Source: Gammaproteobacteria bacterium (GTDB taxonomy: Bacteria; Pseudomonadota; Gammaproteobacteria; Steroidobacterales; Woeseiaceae). Taken from it: a DNA stretch of 36,460 bases. Location of the stretch: contig JAOUHU010000029.1 of the NCBI GenBank assembly GCA_029884455.1, positions 1-36,460 on the forward strand, in the 5' to 3' direction. The notes below the pieces were generated by a model that did no database searches, was not told the origin of the DNA, and saw nothing but the letters and a program-made list of their open reading frames with translations. Below, piece by piece: positions 8,799 to 17,131 of the stretch; position 1 is the first letter of the stretch; every line of letters begins with the position of its first letter. The position numbers were made by a program, and so were the translations under genes.

Positions 8799-10223
8799 TT
8801 ATTCCGCGCCGCAAATGGATTTCACTTCGAGAAATTCGTTCAGCCCGTGGCTGCCCCATTCACGGCCATTGCCGGACTGCTTGTAACCGCCGAACGGCGC
8901 ACCGGCATCGAGGCCGGCGTTGTTGATATGTACCATGCCGGTGCGGAGGCGGGCAGCGACGCGCCGGGCACGTGCCATATTCGACGACGACACGTAACTG
9001 GCAAGGCCGTAAGGAGTGTCGTTCGCGATTCGAATTGCATCCTCCTCATCGTCGTAAGCAATAATTGATACCACCGGGCCGAATATTTCCTCGCGCGCAA
9101 TCGTCATGTCGTTTGTGACATCGGCGAATATGGTTGGTTTCGCGTAATAACCTTTCTTCAATCCATCGGGGCGGCCGGTTCCGCCAGCGGCCAATGTAGC
9201 ACCCTCATCGATGCCTTTTTGAATCAGGCGTTGTACCTTGTTCCACTGCATTTCAGAGACCAGCGGCCCTACCTGCACGCCTTCAGCCCGCGGGTCACCA
9301 ACGACCGTCGCGTTTGCCGCGGCAGCGGCGATTTTGGCAGCGTCTTGCATGCGCCCCCGCGGTACCAGCATTCGCGATGGAGCGTCACAGGACTGGCCGG
9401 TATTAAGCATGACTTCGTCCACGCCGGCGGTAACCGCGCTTTCGAAATCTGCGTCGTCGAGAATGATGTTTGGCGACTTGCCACCGAGTTCCTGCGCAAC
9501 GCGTTTGACCGTCGGGGCGGCATTCTGTGCGACCAGCACACCGGCGCGCGTCGAGCCCGTGAACGACACCATGTCGATATCAGGGTGCACGCTGAGGGCG
9601 GTGCCGACCCCGGGGCCATCGCCGTTGATCAGGTTGAATACGCCAGCCGGTACACCTGCAACGTCGAGAATTTCGGCAAATATATACGCGTCGAACGGCG
9701 CAATCTCACTTGGCTTCAGGATCATGGTGCAGCCAGCGGCAAGCGCCGGTGCAACTTTGACGGCTATCTGGTTTTGTGGCCAGTTCCAGGGTGTGATCAG
9801 CCCACACACGCCAATCGGTTCCTTGACGATCAAGGTGTCGCGGCTGTGGCTTTCAAACTCGAAGTCACGCAAGGCGCGAATGGCTGCCTTGATGTGTTGC
9901 GTGCCGCTCGCAGCCTGTGCCGACGTGGCAACCTCCCAGGGTGCGCCCATTTCTTCCATGATGGCTGCGGCGACGTCGTCGAATCTTTTCTGGTACTCGT
10001 CGAGAATGGCCTGCAGCAAGTCGAGTCGTTGTTCGCGAGTGGTTTGTGAGTAGCTTGCAAAGGCCCGTTTTGCGGCAGCTACAGCGATATCAACATCGGC
10101 CGCAGAGCCGAGGCTGATGCGTCCACAGACTTCTTCGGTGGCTGGATTGATGACGTCAAATGGATGCGGGATGACCGGATCAACCCACTTCCCATCAATG
10201 TAAAATTGCAGCATGTTGCGCAT
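8799..10223 (-). CDS. NAD(P)-dependent aldehyde dehydrogenase
   Basis: A 474-residue member of the aldehyde dehydrogenase superfamily that oxidises an aldehyde to its carboxylate. The active-site set is intact: N147 in TPWNWP, E245 in AQELGGKSPN and the nucleophile C279 in NTGQSCDAP, with the FTGSTRAG cofactor loop at 221-228. The ATG at 10223 was chosen over an upstream in-frame one because GGGGA precedes it at about 7 bases and the protein then begins at the usual YIDGKWVDP segment. Substrate is unknown. The beta-oxidation-like and Rieske genes downstream suggest catabolism of a lipid, aromatic or N-methylated compound. Confidence 0.93.
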   Translation of the reverse strand: MRNMLQFYIDGKWVDPVIPHPFDVINPATEEVCGRISLGSAADVDIAVAAAKRAFASYSQTTREQRLDLLQAILDEYQKRFDDVAAAIMEEMGAPWEVATSAQAASGTQHIKAAIRALRDFEFESHSRDTLIVKEPIGVCGLITPWNWPQNQIAVKVAPALAAGCTMILKPSEIAPFDAYIFAEILDVAGVPAGVFNLINGDGPGVGTALSVHPDIDMVSFTGSTRAGVLVAQNAAPTVKRVAQELGGKSPNIILDDADFESAVTAGVDEVMLNTGQSCDAPSRMLVPRGRMQDAAKIAAAAANATVVGDPRAEGVQVGPLVSEMQWNKVQRLIQKGIDEGATLAAGGTGRPDGLKKGYYAKPTIFADVTNDMTIAREEIFGPVVSIIAYDDEEDAIRIANDTPYGLASYVSSSNMARARRVAARLRTGMVHINNAGLDAGAPFGGYKQSGNGREWGSHGLNEFLEVKSICGAE

Positions 10224-10369
10224 TGTTCGTCCCCGATGTCGGCGTTTCGCAGCGAGCCGCGAATGATATCGCAAAAAGACACGTTCGGGGCGCTTTCCGG
10301 ACAGGCTATGATCAGGTCACGTACGCTGACAAAAAAAATAAAAAAAACAACGGCTTATAGGAAATCGTA
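10224..10369. other. Divergent intergenic region with A-tract
   Basis: This gap separates the divergent aldehyde dehydrogenase and the transporter remnant. It contains an almost pure adenine run at 10331-10350 and, just before the ATG at 10370, a good AGGAAA ribosome binding site (10359-10364). No promoter hexamers stand out. The intact ribosome binding site suggests the original start of a livH gene is preserved here. Confidence 0.5.
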
Positions 10370-10783
10370 ATGCTGCCACCGGATGCTGTAATGCACTTCG
10401 CGATCAGCGGAATTGCGCAGGGCTGTGCTTACGGACTTATCGCACTCGATTTCGTGCTGATCTACAAGGCGAGCGAGACCGATTTCGTTGGCAGTATTGC
10501 GGCGATCAAAAACTCAGGCTGCGAAATGCTGGTACTCGGGCCGCTGGTCAAAGACACGATACTTATATATACCGCTGCGCGCGACGCAGGCTGGGATGCG
10601 CCGATCATCAGCAACATGGTGTCGTATGTCCCCGAGGTTGCGAGTTCGGCCAATGGCGCAACCGATGGCCTGTATGCCGCCGCGTCCTGTGATCAGGGCG
10701 CGAGAAACCTTTGCCGGTATTGGGCCGGTGGCATATCGTACCAGGACTTGAAAGCCGTCGTGAACGAACTGATGCTCGAATAG
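10370..10783 (+). pseudogene. Collapsed livH/livK ABC transporter remnant
   Basis: The reading frame (137 codons) is a chimera. Residues 1-34 match the start of a LivH-type branched-chain amino acid permease, including YGLIALDFVLIYKAS, where the family usually has G at the position of this D. From about residue 36 it switches without a frame break to the middle of a periplasmic binding protein of the LivK type: TDFVGSIAAIKNSGC, then MLVLGPLVKDTI and GATDGLYAAASC up to about residue 107. The last 25 codons simply read the antisense strand of the neighbouring AraC-type gene. No permease helices beyond the first remain, nor the N-terminal binding lobe, so it cannot work as a transporter. The simplest reading is a large deletion joining livH to livK. 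Junctions are inferred from family recall, not alignment. Confidence 0.7.
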
Positions 10784-11073
10784 CCGAGCAGCATGGCCAC
10801 CTCGAGCGATTTCAGTCGTGCATCGCTCAGGTAATTGACTGCCAGCAATGCACGAGCCTCATTCAGGATTTTCTGGAAACTGGTTTTTTCCGCTCGCAGG
10901 CGGCGTTGCAGCGTACGCCGACTCAGGCGCAGGGCACGGCAAGCCGCATCGGCATTCGCTTCGCCGGCGGCCAGCAGTTCGGCCATCTTGCGGATCAATT
11001 GCTCGGCGATATTGTCCTTTGCATACAAGGAACGCAGGTAGTTTTCCGCTTGTGCGATGAGCTGGCCGTACAT
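10693..11073 (-). CDS. AraC-family HTH-only protein (N-terminally truncated)
   Basis: A 126-residue protein consisting almost only of an AraC-type DNA-binding domain. Two helix-turn-helix units are visible: LRLSRRTLQRRLRAEKTSF near residues 47-65 and LEVAMLLGYSSISSFTTAF near 89-107, ending with the conserved MPPAQYRQ segment. Full-length relatives are about 330-350 residues with an N-terminal ligand domain; here only about 30 residues precede the HTH region. Fifty bases separate its ATG from the divergent FadB-like gene, so the missing domain has been deleted or the protein is a minimal regulator. Its 3' end overlaps the transporter remnant by 91 bases. It could regulate the divergent gene, but it may be a decayed gene. 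Confidence 0.65.
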   Translation of the reverse strand: MYGQLIAQAENYLRSLYAKDNIAEQLIRKMAELLAAGEANADAACRALRLSRRTLQRRLRAEKTSFQKILNEARALLAVNYLSDARLKSLEVAMLLGYSSISSFTTAFKSWYDMPPAQYRQRFLAP

Positions 11074-11101
11074 AGTGGCAAGATGCTATCACACTGTCAC
11101 T

Positions 11102-11111
11102 CTTAATTAAG
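11102..11111. promoter_or_regulatory. CTTAATTAAG palindrome in divergent intergenic space
   Basis: A perfect 10-bp palindrome lies in the 50-base gap between the AraC-like gene and the FadB-like gene, 12 bases before the latter's ATG. It may be part of an AT-rich -10 region or an operator. Short palindromes arise by chance, so this is weak. Confidence 0.25.
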
Positions 11112-11123
11112 TAGACTGCAGCC

Positions 11124-13208
11124 ATGAATCCAGTCAGCTATGAGATCGTCGCGCAGATCGGTGTGATTTCGGTCAATAACCCACCGGTAAATGCCTTGTC
11201 ACAGGCGGTGCGGTCCGGCATTCAGTCGACGGTGCGCGCAGCGCAGACTGACAGTAGCAAGGCGATCCTGATTATTTGCGAAGGCAACACGTTTTTCGCC
11301 GGCGCCGATATCAGCGAGTTCGGCAAGCCGCCACAGGTCCCGTATCTGCCGGACCTGATCAATGAAATTGAAGCATCCGGCAAACTCGTCATTGCGGCGA
11401 TGCACGGCATGGCGTTGGGCGGCGGTCTGGAACTGGCGCTGGGTTGTCACTACCGCATTGCCCTCGATTCGGCCAGGGTCGGACTGCCCGAGGTCAAACT
11501 TGGCTTGTTGCCTGGTGCCGGCGGCACGCAGCGCGTGCCACGGCTGATTGGCATTCCAACAACCTTGCAACTGATTCTCGGCGGTACGCCGATGCCCGCG
11601 GTGGCAGCCGCGGAGGCCGGCCTCATTGACAGCATAGTCAGTGGCGATTTGCGCGAGGCAGCGCTGGAATTCGTGCGTACACTGGTTGCGCGGCACGCGC
11701 CGCTGCGCCGCAGCAGCGAACTGGAGGTAGCGGATATTGATCCACAGGTATTTGCAGATGCGCGCGCCGAAATGTCGAGGAGTGCGCGCGGCCAGACTGC
11801 GCCGTTACGCATCATTGAAAGTGTGCGGGCGTCGAGCCTGCCATTCGCGGCGGGACAGCAGCGTGAGCGAGAGTTATTTGTCGAATGCATGCGCGACCCG
11901 CAATCAGCCGCATTGCGGCACCTGTTTTTTGCGGAACGTGAGGCGGCGAGAATCAAGGACCTGCCGCGGAGCATAGAGACGCGGCGCATCAATCAGGTCG
12001 CGATTATCGGTGCCGGTACCATGGGTGGTGGTATCGCGATGTGTTTTGCCAACGCCGGATTCGACGTCACCTTGCTGGAGGTCAGCGCGGGTACGTTGGC
12101 GCGGGGTCTGGCAATTGTCGAGAAAAACTACGCCGGCAGTGTGCAGCGCGGCAAGCTCGACGAACAGGAGGCGCTGGCCTGTCGCGCCCGCATTCAAGGT
12201 ACAACGGACTATGCTGCGCTTGCCGATGCAGATCTGGTTATCGAGGCGGTATTCGAAGATCCGCAGTTGAAAAAGGAAGTCTTTGCGAAACTCGATACGG
12301 TCTGCAAAAGCGGCGCCATTCTCGCGACCAATACCTCGTACCAGGACGTTGATGCAATCGCTGCCACAACGCGGCGAGCTGCAGATGTGATTGGCATGCA
12401 TTTCTTCAGCCCGGCGCACATTATGAAATTGCTTGAAGTCGTGCGCGGCAAAAAGACGGCCGATGATGTGCTGGCGACAGTCATGGCCCTGGGCAAGCGT
12501 ATTGGCAAGGTGCCTGTGATGTCAGGGGTCTGTTATGGCTTTATCGGTAATCGCATGCTGCAGGGCTATTTTCGCGAAGCGCAGCTCTGTCTCATAGAAG
12601 GCAGTACGCCGCAAGCCATCGATACCGCGCTGTATGACTGGGGCATGGCGATGGGTCCGATCAGCGTCGCTGACCTCGCCGGACTCGATGTCGGTTACAA
12701 GGCACGGCAGGCACTTGCAGAGTCGCAGCGCGGCGATCCGCGTTCCTACCGTGTGCCGGACGTACTGGTTGAGATGGGCCGCCTGGGGCAGAAGAGCGGC
12801 GCCGGTTTCTATCGCTACGATGCAGTGACTCGTGCCAGGTCCGACGATGCAGAAGTGATGCAGATTGTGGAACGCGAAGCGCATGCTATGGGCATCCGGC
12901 GCAGGCCGATTGCAGCAGATGAGATCGTGGAGCGTTTGATATTCGCCCTGATCAATGAAGGTATGAATATTCTTGATGAAGGTATTGCGCAACGTCCCGG
13001 CGATATCGATGTTGTATATACCTATGGTTATGGATTTCCATCTTGGCGCGGTGGCCCCATGTATTACGCTGATACCGTAGGTTTGAATTATGTAATTGAA
13101 CGTATAGAAGAATTTCGCAAGCGTCTACATGCGAATAATTGGCAACCCGCAGCGCTATTGAAATCGCTTGTTGCAAAAAACTCGAGTCTGGCCCGTTGGG
13201 CGGAGTGA
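11124..13208 (+). CDS. Bifunctional enoyl-CoA hydratase/3-hydroxyacyl-CoA dehydrogenase
   Basis: A 694-residue multifunctional beta-oxidation enzyme of the FadB/FadJ type. The N-terminal crotonase domain (about 1-190) has the oxyanion-loop FAGADISEF and both catalytic glutamates, E103 in GGGLELALG and E123 in LPEVKLG. The dehydrogenase part begins with a Rossmann motif, GAGTMGGGIA near 295, and has the catalytic H426 in MHFFSPAH. Two C-terminal 3HCDH domains follow (about 475-570 and 595-690). No thiolase (FadA) is adjacent, unlike a classical fadBA operon, and length is near FadJ or peroxisomal-type enzymes. It is followed after 16 bases by a Rieske oxygenase. The last 250 bases are noticeably AT-richer than the rest. 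Confidence 0.92.
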   Translation: MNPVSYEIVAQIGVISVNNPPVNALSQAVRSGIQSTVRAAQTDSSKAILIICEGNTFFAGADISEFGKPPQVPYLPDLINEIEASGKLVIAAMHGMALGGGLELALGCHYRIALDSARVGLPEVKLGLLPGAGGTQRVPRLIGIPTTLQLILGGTPMPAVAAAEAGLIDSIVSGDLREAALEFVRTLVARHAPLRRSSELEVADIDPQVFADARAEMSRSARGQTAPLRIIESVRASSLPFAAGQQRERELFVECMRDPQSAALRHLFFAEREAARIKDLPRSIETRRINQVAIIGAGTMGGGIAMCFANAGFDVTLLEVSAGTLARGLAIVEKNYAGSVQRGKLDEQEALACRARIQGTTDYAALADADLVIEAVFEDPQLKKEVFAKLDTVCKSGAILATNTSYQDVDAIAATTRRAADVIGMHFFSPAHIMKLLEVVRGKKTADDVLATVMALGKRIGKVPVMSGVCYGFIGNRMLQGYFREAQLCLIEGSTPQAIDTALYDWGMAMGPISVADLAGLDVGYKARQALAESQRGDPRSYRVPDVLVEMGRLGQKSGAGFYRYDAVTRARSDDAEVMQIVEREAHAMGIRRRPIAADEIVERLIFALINEGMNILDEGIAQRPGDIDVVYTYGYGFPSWRGGPMYYADTVGLNYVIERIEEFRKRLHANNWQPAALLKSLVAKNSSLARWAE

Positions 13209-13224
13209 GGGTACAATGTAATAT

Positions 13225-14427
13225 ATGAATAGCGATGCTACGTTTAATGAAATTGATTGGGATGCGTCGCCTGGTGCGCCTTTGTCACCATGGACTTATT
13301 CCAATCCGGAATTGTTTGAACTTGAATACGAGGCGCTGTTTTTGCGCCGCTGGCAACTGGTTGGGCATGTTAACGATGTACCGAATGCCGGCGATTTCAT
13401 TACCCATGACATAGGCCGTGACAACATCTTTGTCGTGCGAGGCAAGGATGAAAAACTGCGCGCTTTCAAGAATGTGTGTCGGCATCGCGCCTCGCGGGTA
13501 CTCGAGGGCAGCGGCACTTGCAAGGGTGTGATTCGTTGCCCTTATCATGGCTGGACCTATCAGCTCGATGGCAGTCTGATGGCGATACCGCGCGATGAAA
13601 ACTTCGAGGGCATCGACAAAAAGGATCACGGCCTGCACGAAATTCAGCTCGAGCAGTACCACGGGCTTTTGTTCGTTCGCCTCCAAGGGCACGGCCCGTC
13701 GGTGGCGGAACATTTCGGCGATACGGGCCGCTATTTCGAGATGTATGGCGTGTCGGACTATGTGCAGTGTATGCAGACCACGACGCAGATCTGGGATTGC
13801 AACTGGAAGGTTGCCTGGGACAATTACCTGGAGAATTATCACATCGCCATCGGACATCCCGGGCTGAGCAGGCTGGTGAAAATTTCCGATGTAGGAACGA
13901 CGCTGACCAGCGGCGTAAGCTACGGCGAATTTGATCTGCGCAGCAAGCCATCGAACGTTGCTGCCGAGCGCGAGTACCAGGCAATGGTCGAGCACGCCCA
14001 GGCTCGAATTCCGGAAGAAATACGCGACAAATGGGTGCAGTTCGGTTTTGCGCCGAACCTCGGCATCGACCTTTATCCGGAATTACTCGATATTTTTCAG
14101 CTGATTCCTTTGTCGCACGACAAGACGATGATTCGTGCCGCCTACTATGGACATCAGGACCCGTCGCCGGAAGAGGAATTGTTGCGCCGCCTGAACATTC
14201 GCGTGAATGCGCCGATTAACGACGAGGACCAGCTGCTTTGTGCGCGCGTGCAGCAGGGGCTGCAAACGCATGGTTATACGCCGGGCCCCTTGTCGTATAT
14301 GGAGATGGATATCTATCATTTTCATGAAATGATTCGCGAACTGATTCCGGTCGCAGCGCTGAAAAAGTCGCCATTACGTGGACAGGTCGCGGCAAAGAAC
14401 TTCGAATTGCTGGCCGGCAAAAACTAA
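13225..14427 (+). CDS. Rieske non-heme iron oxygenase, alpha subunit (first copy)
   Basis: A 400-residue ring-hydroxylating or demethylating oxygenase alpha subunit. The Rieske [2Fe-2S] site is C85-R-H87 and C105-PY-H108. The mononuclear iron site has H206 and H211 with upstream D199 in WDNYLENYHIAIGH. The ATG lacks a close Shine-Dalgarno. No ferredoxin, reductase or beta subunit lies in the window, so electrons must come from elsewhere. Substrate cannot be told from sequence: homologues act on aromatics, on quaternary amines such as carnitine and betaines, or on sterols. The gene follows the FadB-like gene closely and is probably co-transcribed. Confidence 0.9.
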   Translation: MNSDATFNEIDWDASPGAPLSPWTYSNPELFELEYEALFLRRWQLVGHVNDVPNAGDFITHDIGRDNIFVVRGKDEKLRAFKNVCRHRASRVLEGSGTCKGVIRCPYHGWTYQLDGSLMAIPRDENFEGIDKKDHGLHEIQLEQYHGLLFVRLQGHGPSVAEHFGDTGRYFEMYGVSDYVQCMQTTTQIWDCNWKVAWDNYLENYHIAIGHPGLSRLVKISDVGTTLTSGVSYGEFDLRSKPSNVAAEREYQAMVEHAQARIPEEIRDKWVQFGFAPNLGIDLYPELLDIFQLIPLSHDKTMIRAAYYGHQDPSPEEELLRRLNIRVNAPINDEDQLLCARVQQGLQTHGYTPGPLSYMEMDIYHFHEMIRELIPVAALKKSPLRGQVAAKNFELLAGKN

Positions 14428-14490
14428 GTTGCATGCATTGGGGAAGTAAATGAGAGCAGCGCTGGCACGGATTCGGAGTTCCTGAACGAC

Positions 14491-15939
14491 TTGCGCTTTG
14501 TTACTTCGACAGCCGTGTTACTGCTCACAGTCGCGGCTTGGTCCGCTGGTGAGACCCAGGAGATTGATCTGCAGCAGGCGCCGCTGCAGGATGTCTGGCC
14601 GGCGCTATCCGTGCCGCGTTTCGGTGATCTCGATGAGATGCTTGCTCGTGGTGAGATTCGCGTGCTCACGACATTCACGCTTGGATCCTACTTTATCGAC
14701 AGGGGGCAACAACGCGGCACTGTTTATGAGCTGTCACTCGTCCTGGAGCAGTATGCGCGCGATCATCTAGGCGCCGATGCGCGCCGCCTCAAGGTAACCA
14801 TCATCCCGGTTCGCCGTGACCAGTTGCTACCGCATCTTCTCGCAGGCTACGGTGATGTCGCATTCGCCAACCTGACGATAACGCCAGAACGCAGTGAAAT
14901 GGTGGATTTTTCATACCCGTTTACCAACAAAACGCGCGAATTACTGGTAACCGCGCCCGGCGTTACCGGCATTAAAACGATGCAGGATCTCGCCGGGCGC
15001 GAAGTGGTCGTGCCGGCCGCGTCCAGTTATTTCGAGAGCATTACCGAAGTCAACGGGACTTTTTCCGCAAACGGACTTGAGCCGATCAGGATTACGGAGT
15101 CGGACCCACGGCTCGAAGTGGAAGACATTCTGGAGTTGATGGATTCGGACCTGTTGCCAATGACGGTGGCCGACGATCATCGCCTCCGCCTGTGGTCGCA
15201 GATATTCAAGAATATTGCCGTGCACGAGGACATCGCGTTTCGCGAGGGCGCATCCATCGCGCTCGCCATGCGCAAGGAAAGCCCGCAGCTGAAGCAGTTG
15301 CTCGATGGCTTTGTTCGCGAAAACCGGGTCGGTACCCTGGTCACCAATATCCTGATGAAAAAATATGGCCAATACACCGGCTGGGTCAAGCCTGCACTCG
15401 AACGTGAACCGGCGCGGCGATTGGACCAATTGGCAGGCCTGTTTCGCACGTACGGCGCGCAGTACGACATTGACTGGCTGATGCTCGCGAGTTTCGCGTT
15501 CCAGGAGTCAGGTTTTGACCAGAACGCGCGCAGCGAGGTAGGGGCCATTGGCGTGATGCAGGTCATGCCAAGTACGGCGGCGGATAATGCCGTTGGCATC
15601 GACCATATCGAGGTGCTGGAAAACAATGTGCATGCGGGCACCAAGTATCTGTCGATATTGCGCAACGATTACTTCGCGGACGAAGATCTCGACCCGACGG
15701 AGAGAATGCTGTTCACAATGGCCGGGTACAACGCAGGTCCGAATCGCATCAATAGATTACGGCGCGTGGCCGCCGATCGTGGCCTTGACCCGAACGTCTG
15801 GTTCAACAATGTCGAACTGGTGGTTGCGGCACAGTTGGGTCGTGAACCGATCAGCTATGTCAGCAATATTTACCGTTATTACATTGTGTACAAGCGCGCA
15901 ATGGCAACGATGTACGTCGATGAACCTGTCGCCAATTAA
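14491..15939 (+). CDS. MltF-like lytic transglycosylase with solute-binding domain
   Basis: A 482-residue envelope protein with an N-terminal signal peptide (hydrophobic core about residues 8-18), a family 3 solute-binding-like domain (about 45-290) and a C-terminal SLT lytic transglycosylase domain (about 320-460). The catalytic glutamate is E339 in FAFQESGF, followed by GVMQVMPSTA and AGYNAGPNRI. This is the architecture of MltF, which cleaves peptidoglycan under control of a muropeptide-sensing domain. The start is TTG: it is the only start-type codon that gives a proper signal peptide, and no ATG or GTG occurs in frame back to the upstream stop. It sits between two Rieske oxygenases in one apparent operon, which is unusual company. 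Confidence 0.85.
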   Translation: MRFVTSTAVLLLTVAAWSAGETQEIDLQQAPLQDVWPALSVPRFGDLDEMLARGEIRVLTTFTLGSYFIDRGQQRGTVYELSLVLEQYARDHLGADARRLKVTIIPVRRDQLLPHLLAGYGDVAFANLTITPERSEMVDFSYPFTNKTRELLVTAPGVTGIKTMQDLAGREVVVPAASSYFESITEVNGTFSANGLEPIRITESDPRLEVEDILELMDSDLLPMTVADDHRLRLWSQIFKNIAVHEDIAFREGASIALAMRKESPQLKQLLDGFVRENRVGTLVTNILMKKYGQYTGWVKPALEREPARRLDQLAGLFRTYGAQYDIDWLMLASFAFQESGFDQNARSEVGAIGVMQVMPSTAADNAVGIDHIEVLENNVHAGTKYLSILRNDYFADEDLDPTERMLFTMAGYNAGPNRINRLRRVAADRGLDPNVWFNNVELVVAAQLGREPISYVSNIYRYYIVYKRAMATMYVDEPVAN

Positions 15940-15952
15940 GGAACTCATTGCA

Positions 15953-17131
15953 ATGCACCGTCCGGGTCATGCACTCGGCCAGGACTTCTATCGCCGTGAG
16001 GATGTGTTCGAGATCGAGGTCAATCGTATCTTCCTCAAGTCGTGGATACTTGCGGGACACCAGAGCCAGGTACCGGAAGTTGGTGATTTTTTCGTTTTCG
16101 AGATCGCGGGCGAGTCCATCATCATCGTGCGCAGCGACACGTCACATATCAATGCGTTGTTGAACGTCTGCCGGCACCGCGGCTCGCGCGTATGCCTGGA
16201 AGAGCAAGGCCATACCGCGCGTTTCGTCTGTCCCTACCACGCATGGAACTACGACCTGAACGGCGCGCTGCAGGCGGCGCCGCAAATCATGGACACGCTT
16301 GATACCGGCAAGTATCCGTTGCGTCGCGTCAGGCTCGAGAATTTTCATGGTCTTTTGTTTATCAATTTCGATGTGCGTGCCGAGTTTGGGCCGATTGCCG
16401 CGGATCTCGGCAAGGTACTGGCCCCCTATGATTTGCCGCGCACCAGGCTTGCGCACCGCGAGAGTTACCGGATTTGCTCGAACTGGAAGCTCGCCGTGGA
16501 AAATTACTGCGAGTGCTATCACTGCGTGCCGGCGCATCGGGAATTTGCGGTTGGACACGGTCGCGCACGGCCCGAGCCGAAAGTTGAGGCACTGAAACAG
16601 GAGGTATTGAGTCGCGCGCAGAGCTGCGGGCTGTCAGCCGAACTGAGCAACCGTGGCTGGAACAAGGCCGAGGCAGTCGGCATGGATCGTTATGTCGATC
16701 GCTATCCGCTGTTGAAGGGACATGTGTCGGGCAGCCGCGACGGCAAGCCGGTGGCGCCGTTGCTCGGTAGCGTCAAGGGTTTCGATGGCGGCGCGACAGA
16801 ATTCCAGGTCGGTCCGATCAGCTACGGGCTGGTGTATTGTGACTATGTCGTGTTGTATCGCTTCACCCCGGTGCGGGTAAATGAAACAAATTGCGAAGTG
16901 ATCTGGCTGGTGCGCGAATCTGCGGTTGCAGGCAAAGACTACGATTTGCAGGAACTGATCTGGATGTGGGATGTCACCACACGAGCCGACAAGAAAATCA
17001 TCGAGGACAATCGCCGCGGTGTCGATTCGCGATTCTTCGAACCGGGTCCCTTTACGCCAATGGAGTACTATACGCAGGCGTTTACCGAATGGTACCTGGG
17101 CATCATGAGCCAGTGCGAAGAGGGCCAATGA
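15953..17131 (+). CDS. Rieske non-heme iron oxygenase, alpha subunit (second copy)
   Basis: A 392-residue Rieske oxygenase alpha subunit, distinct from the one at 13225. The Rieske centre is C73-R-H75 and C93-PY-H96, and the catalytic iron ligands include H190 and H195 in NYCECYHCVPAH. That last segment resembles the glycine-betaine/carnitine monooxygenase-like subgroup, but the substrate is not established. The ATG at 15953 was chosen because AAGGAA precedes it by about 10 bases. An ATG at 15920 inside the MltF gene is less likely. Its stop overlaps the ATG of the nuclease gene (ATGA). No reductase partner is nearby. Confidence 0.88.
   Translation: MHRPGHALGQDFYRREDVFEIEVNRIFLKSWILAGHQSQVPEVGDFFVFEIAGESIIIVRSDTSHINALLNVCRHRGSRVCLEEQGHTARFVCPYHAWNYDLNGALQAAPQIMDTLDTGKYPLRRVRLENFHGLLFINFDVRAEFGPIAADLGKVLAPYDLPRTRLAHRESYRICSNWKLAVENYCECYHCVPAHREFAVGHGRARPEPKVEALKQEVLSRAQSCGLSAELSNRGWNKAEAVGMDRYVDRYPLLKGHVSGSRDGKPVAPLLGSVKGFDGGATEFQVGPISYGLVYCDYVVLYRFTPVRVNETNCEVIWLVRESAVAGKDYDLQELIWMWDVTTRADKKIIEDNRRGVDSRFFEPGPFTPMEYYTQAFTEWYLGIMSQCEEGQ

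Noticed and set aside
14450..14485. A short ATG-started frame (11 codons) before the MltF-like gene
   Set aside because: Ends after 11 codons, is out of frame with the MltF-like gene, and shows no leader-peptide features.
15587..15952. Upstream extension of the second Rieske gene's reading frame
   Set aside because: It runs through the SLT domain of the MltF-like gene in another frame; homology begins after the ATG at 15953, which has its own ribosome binding site.
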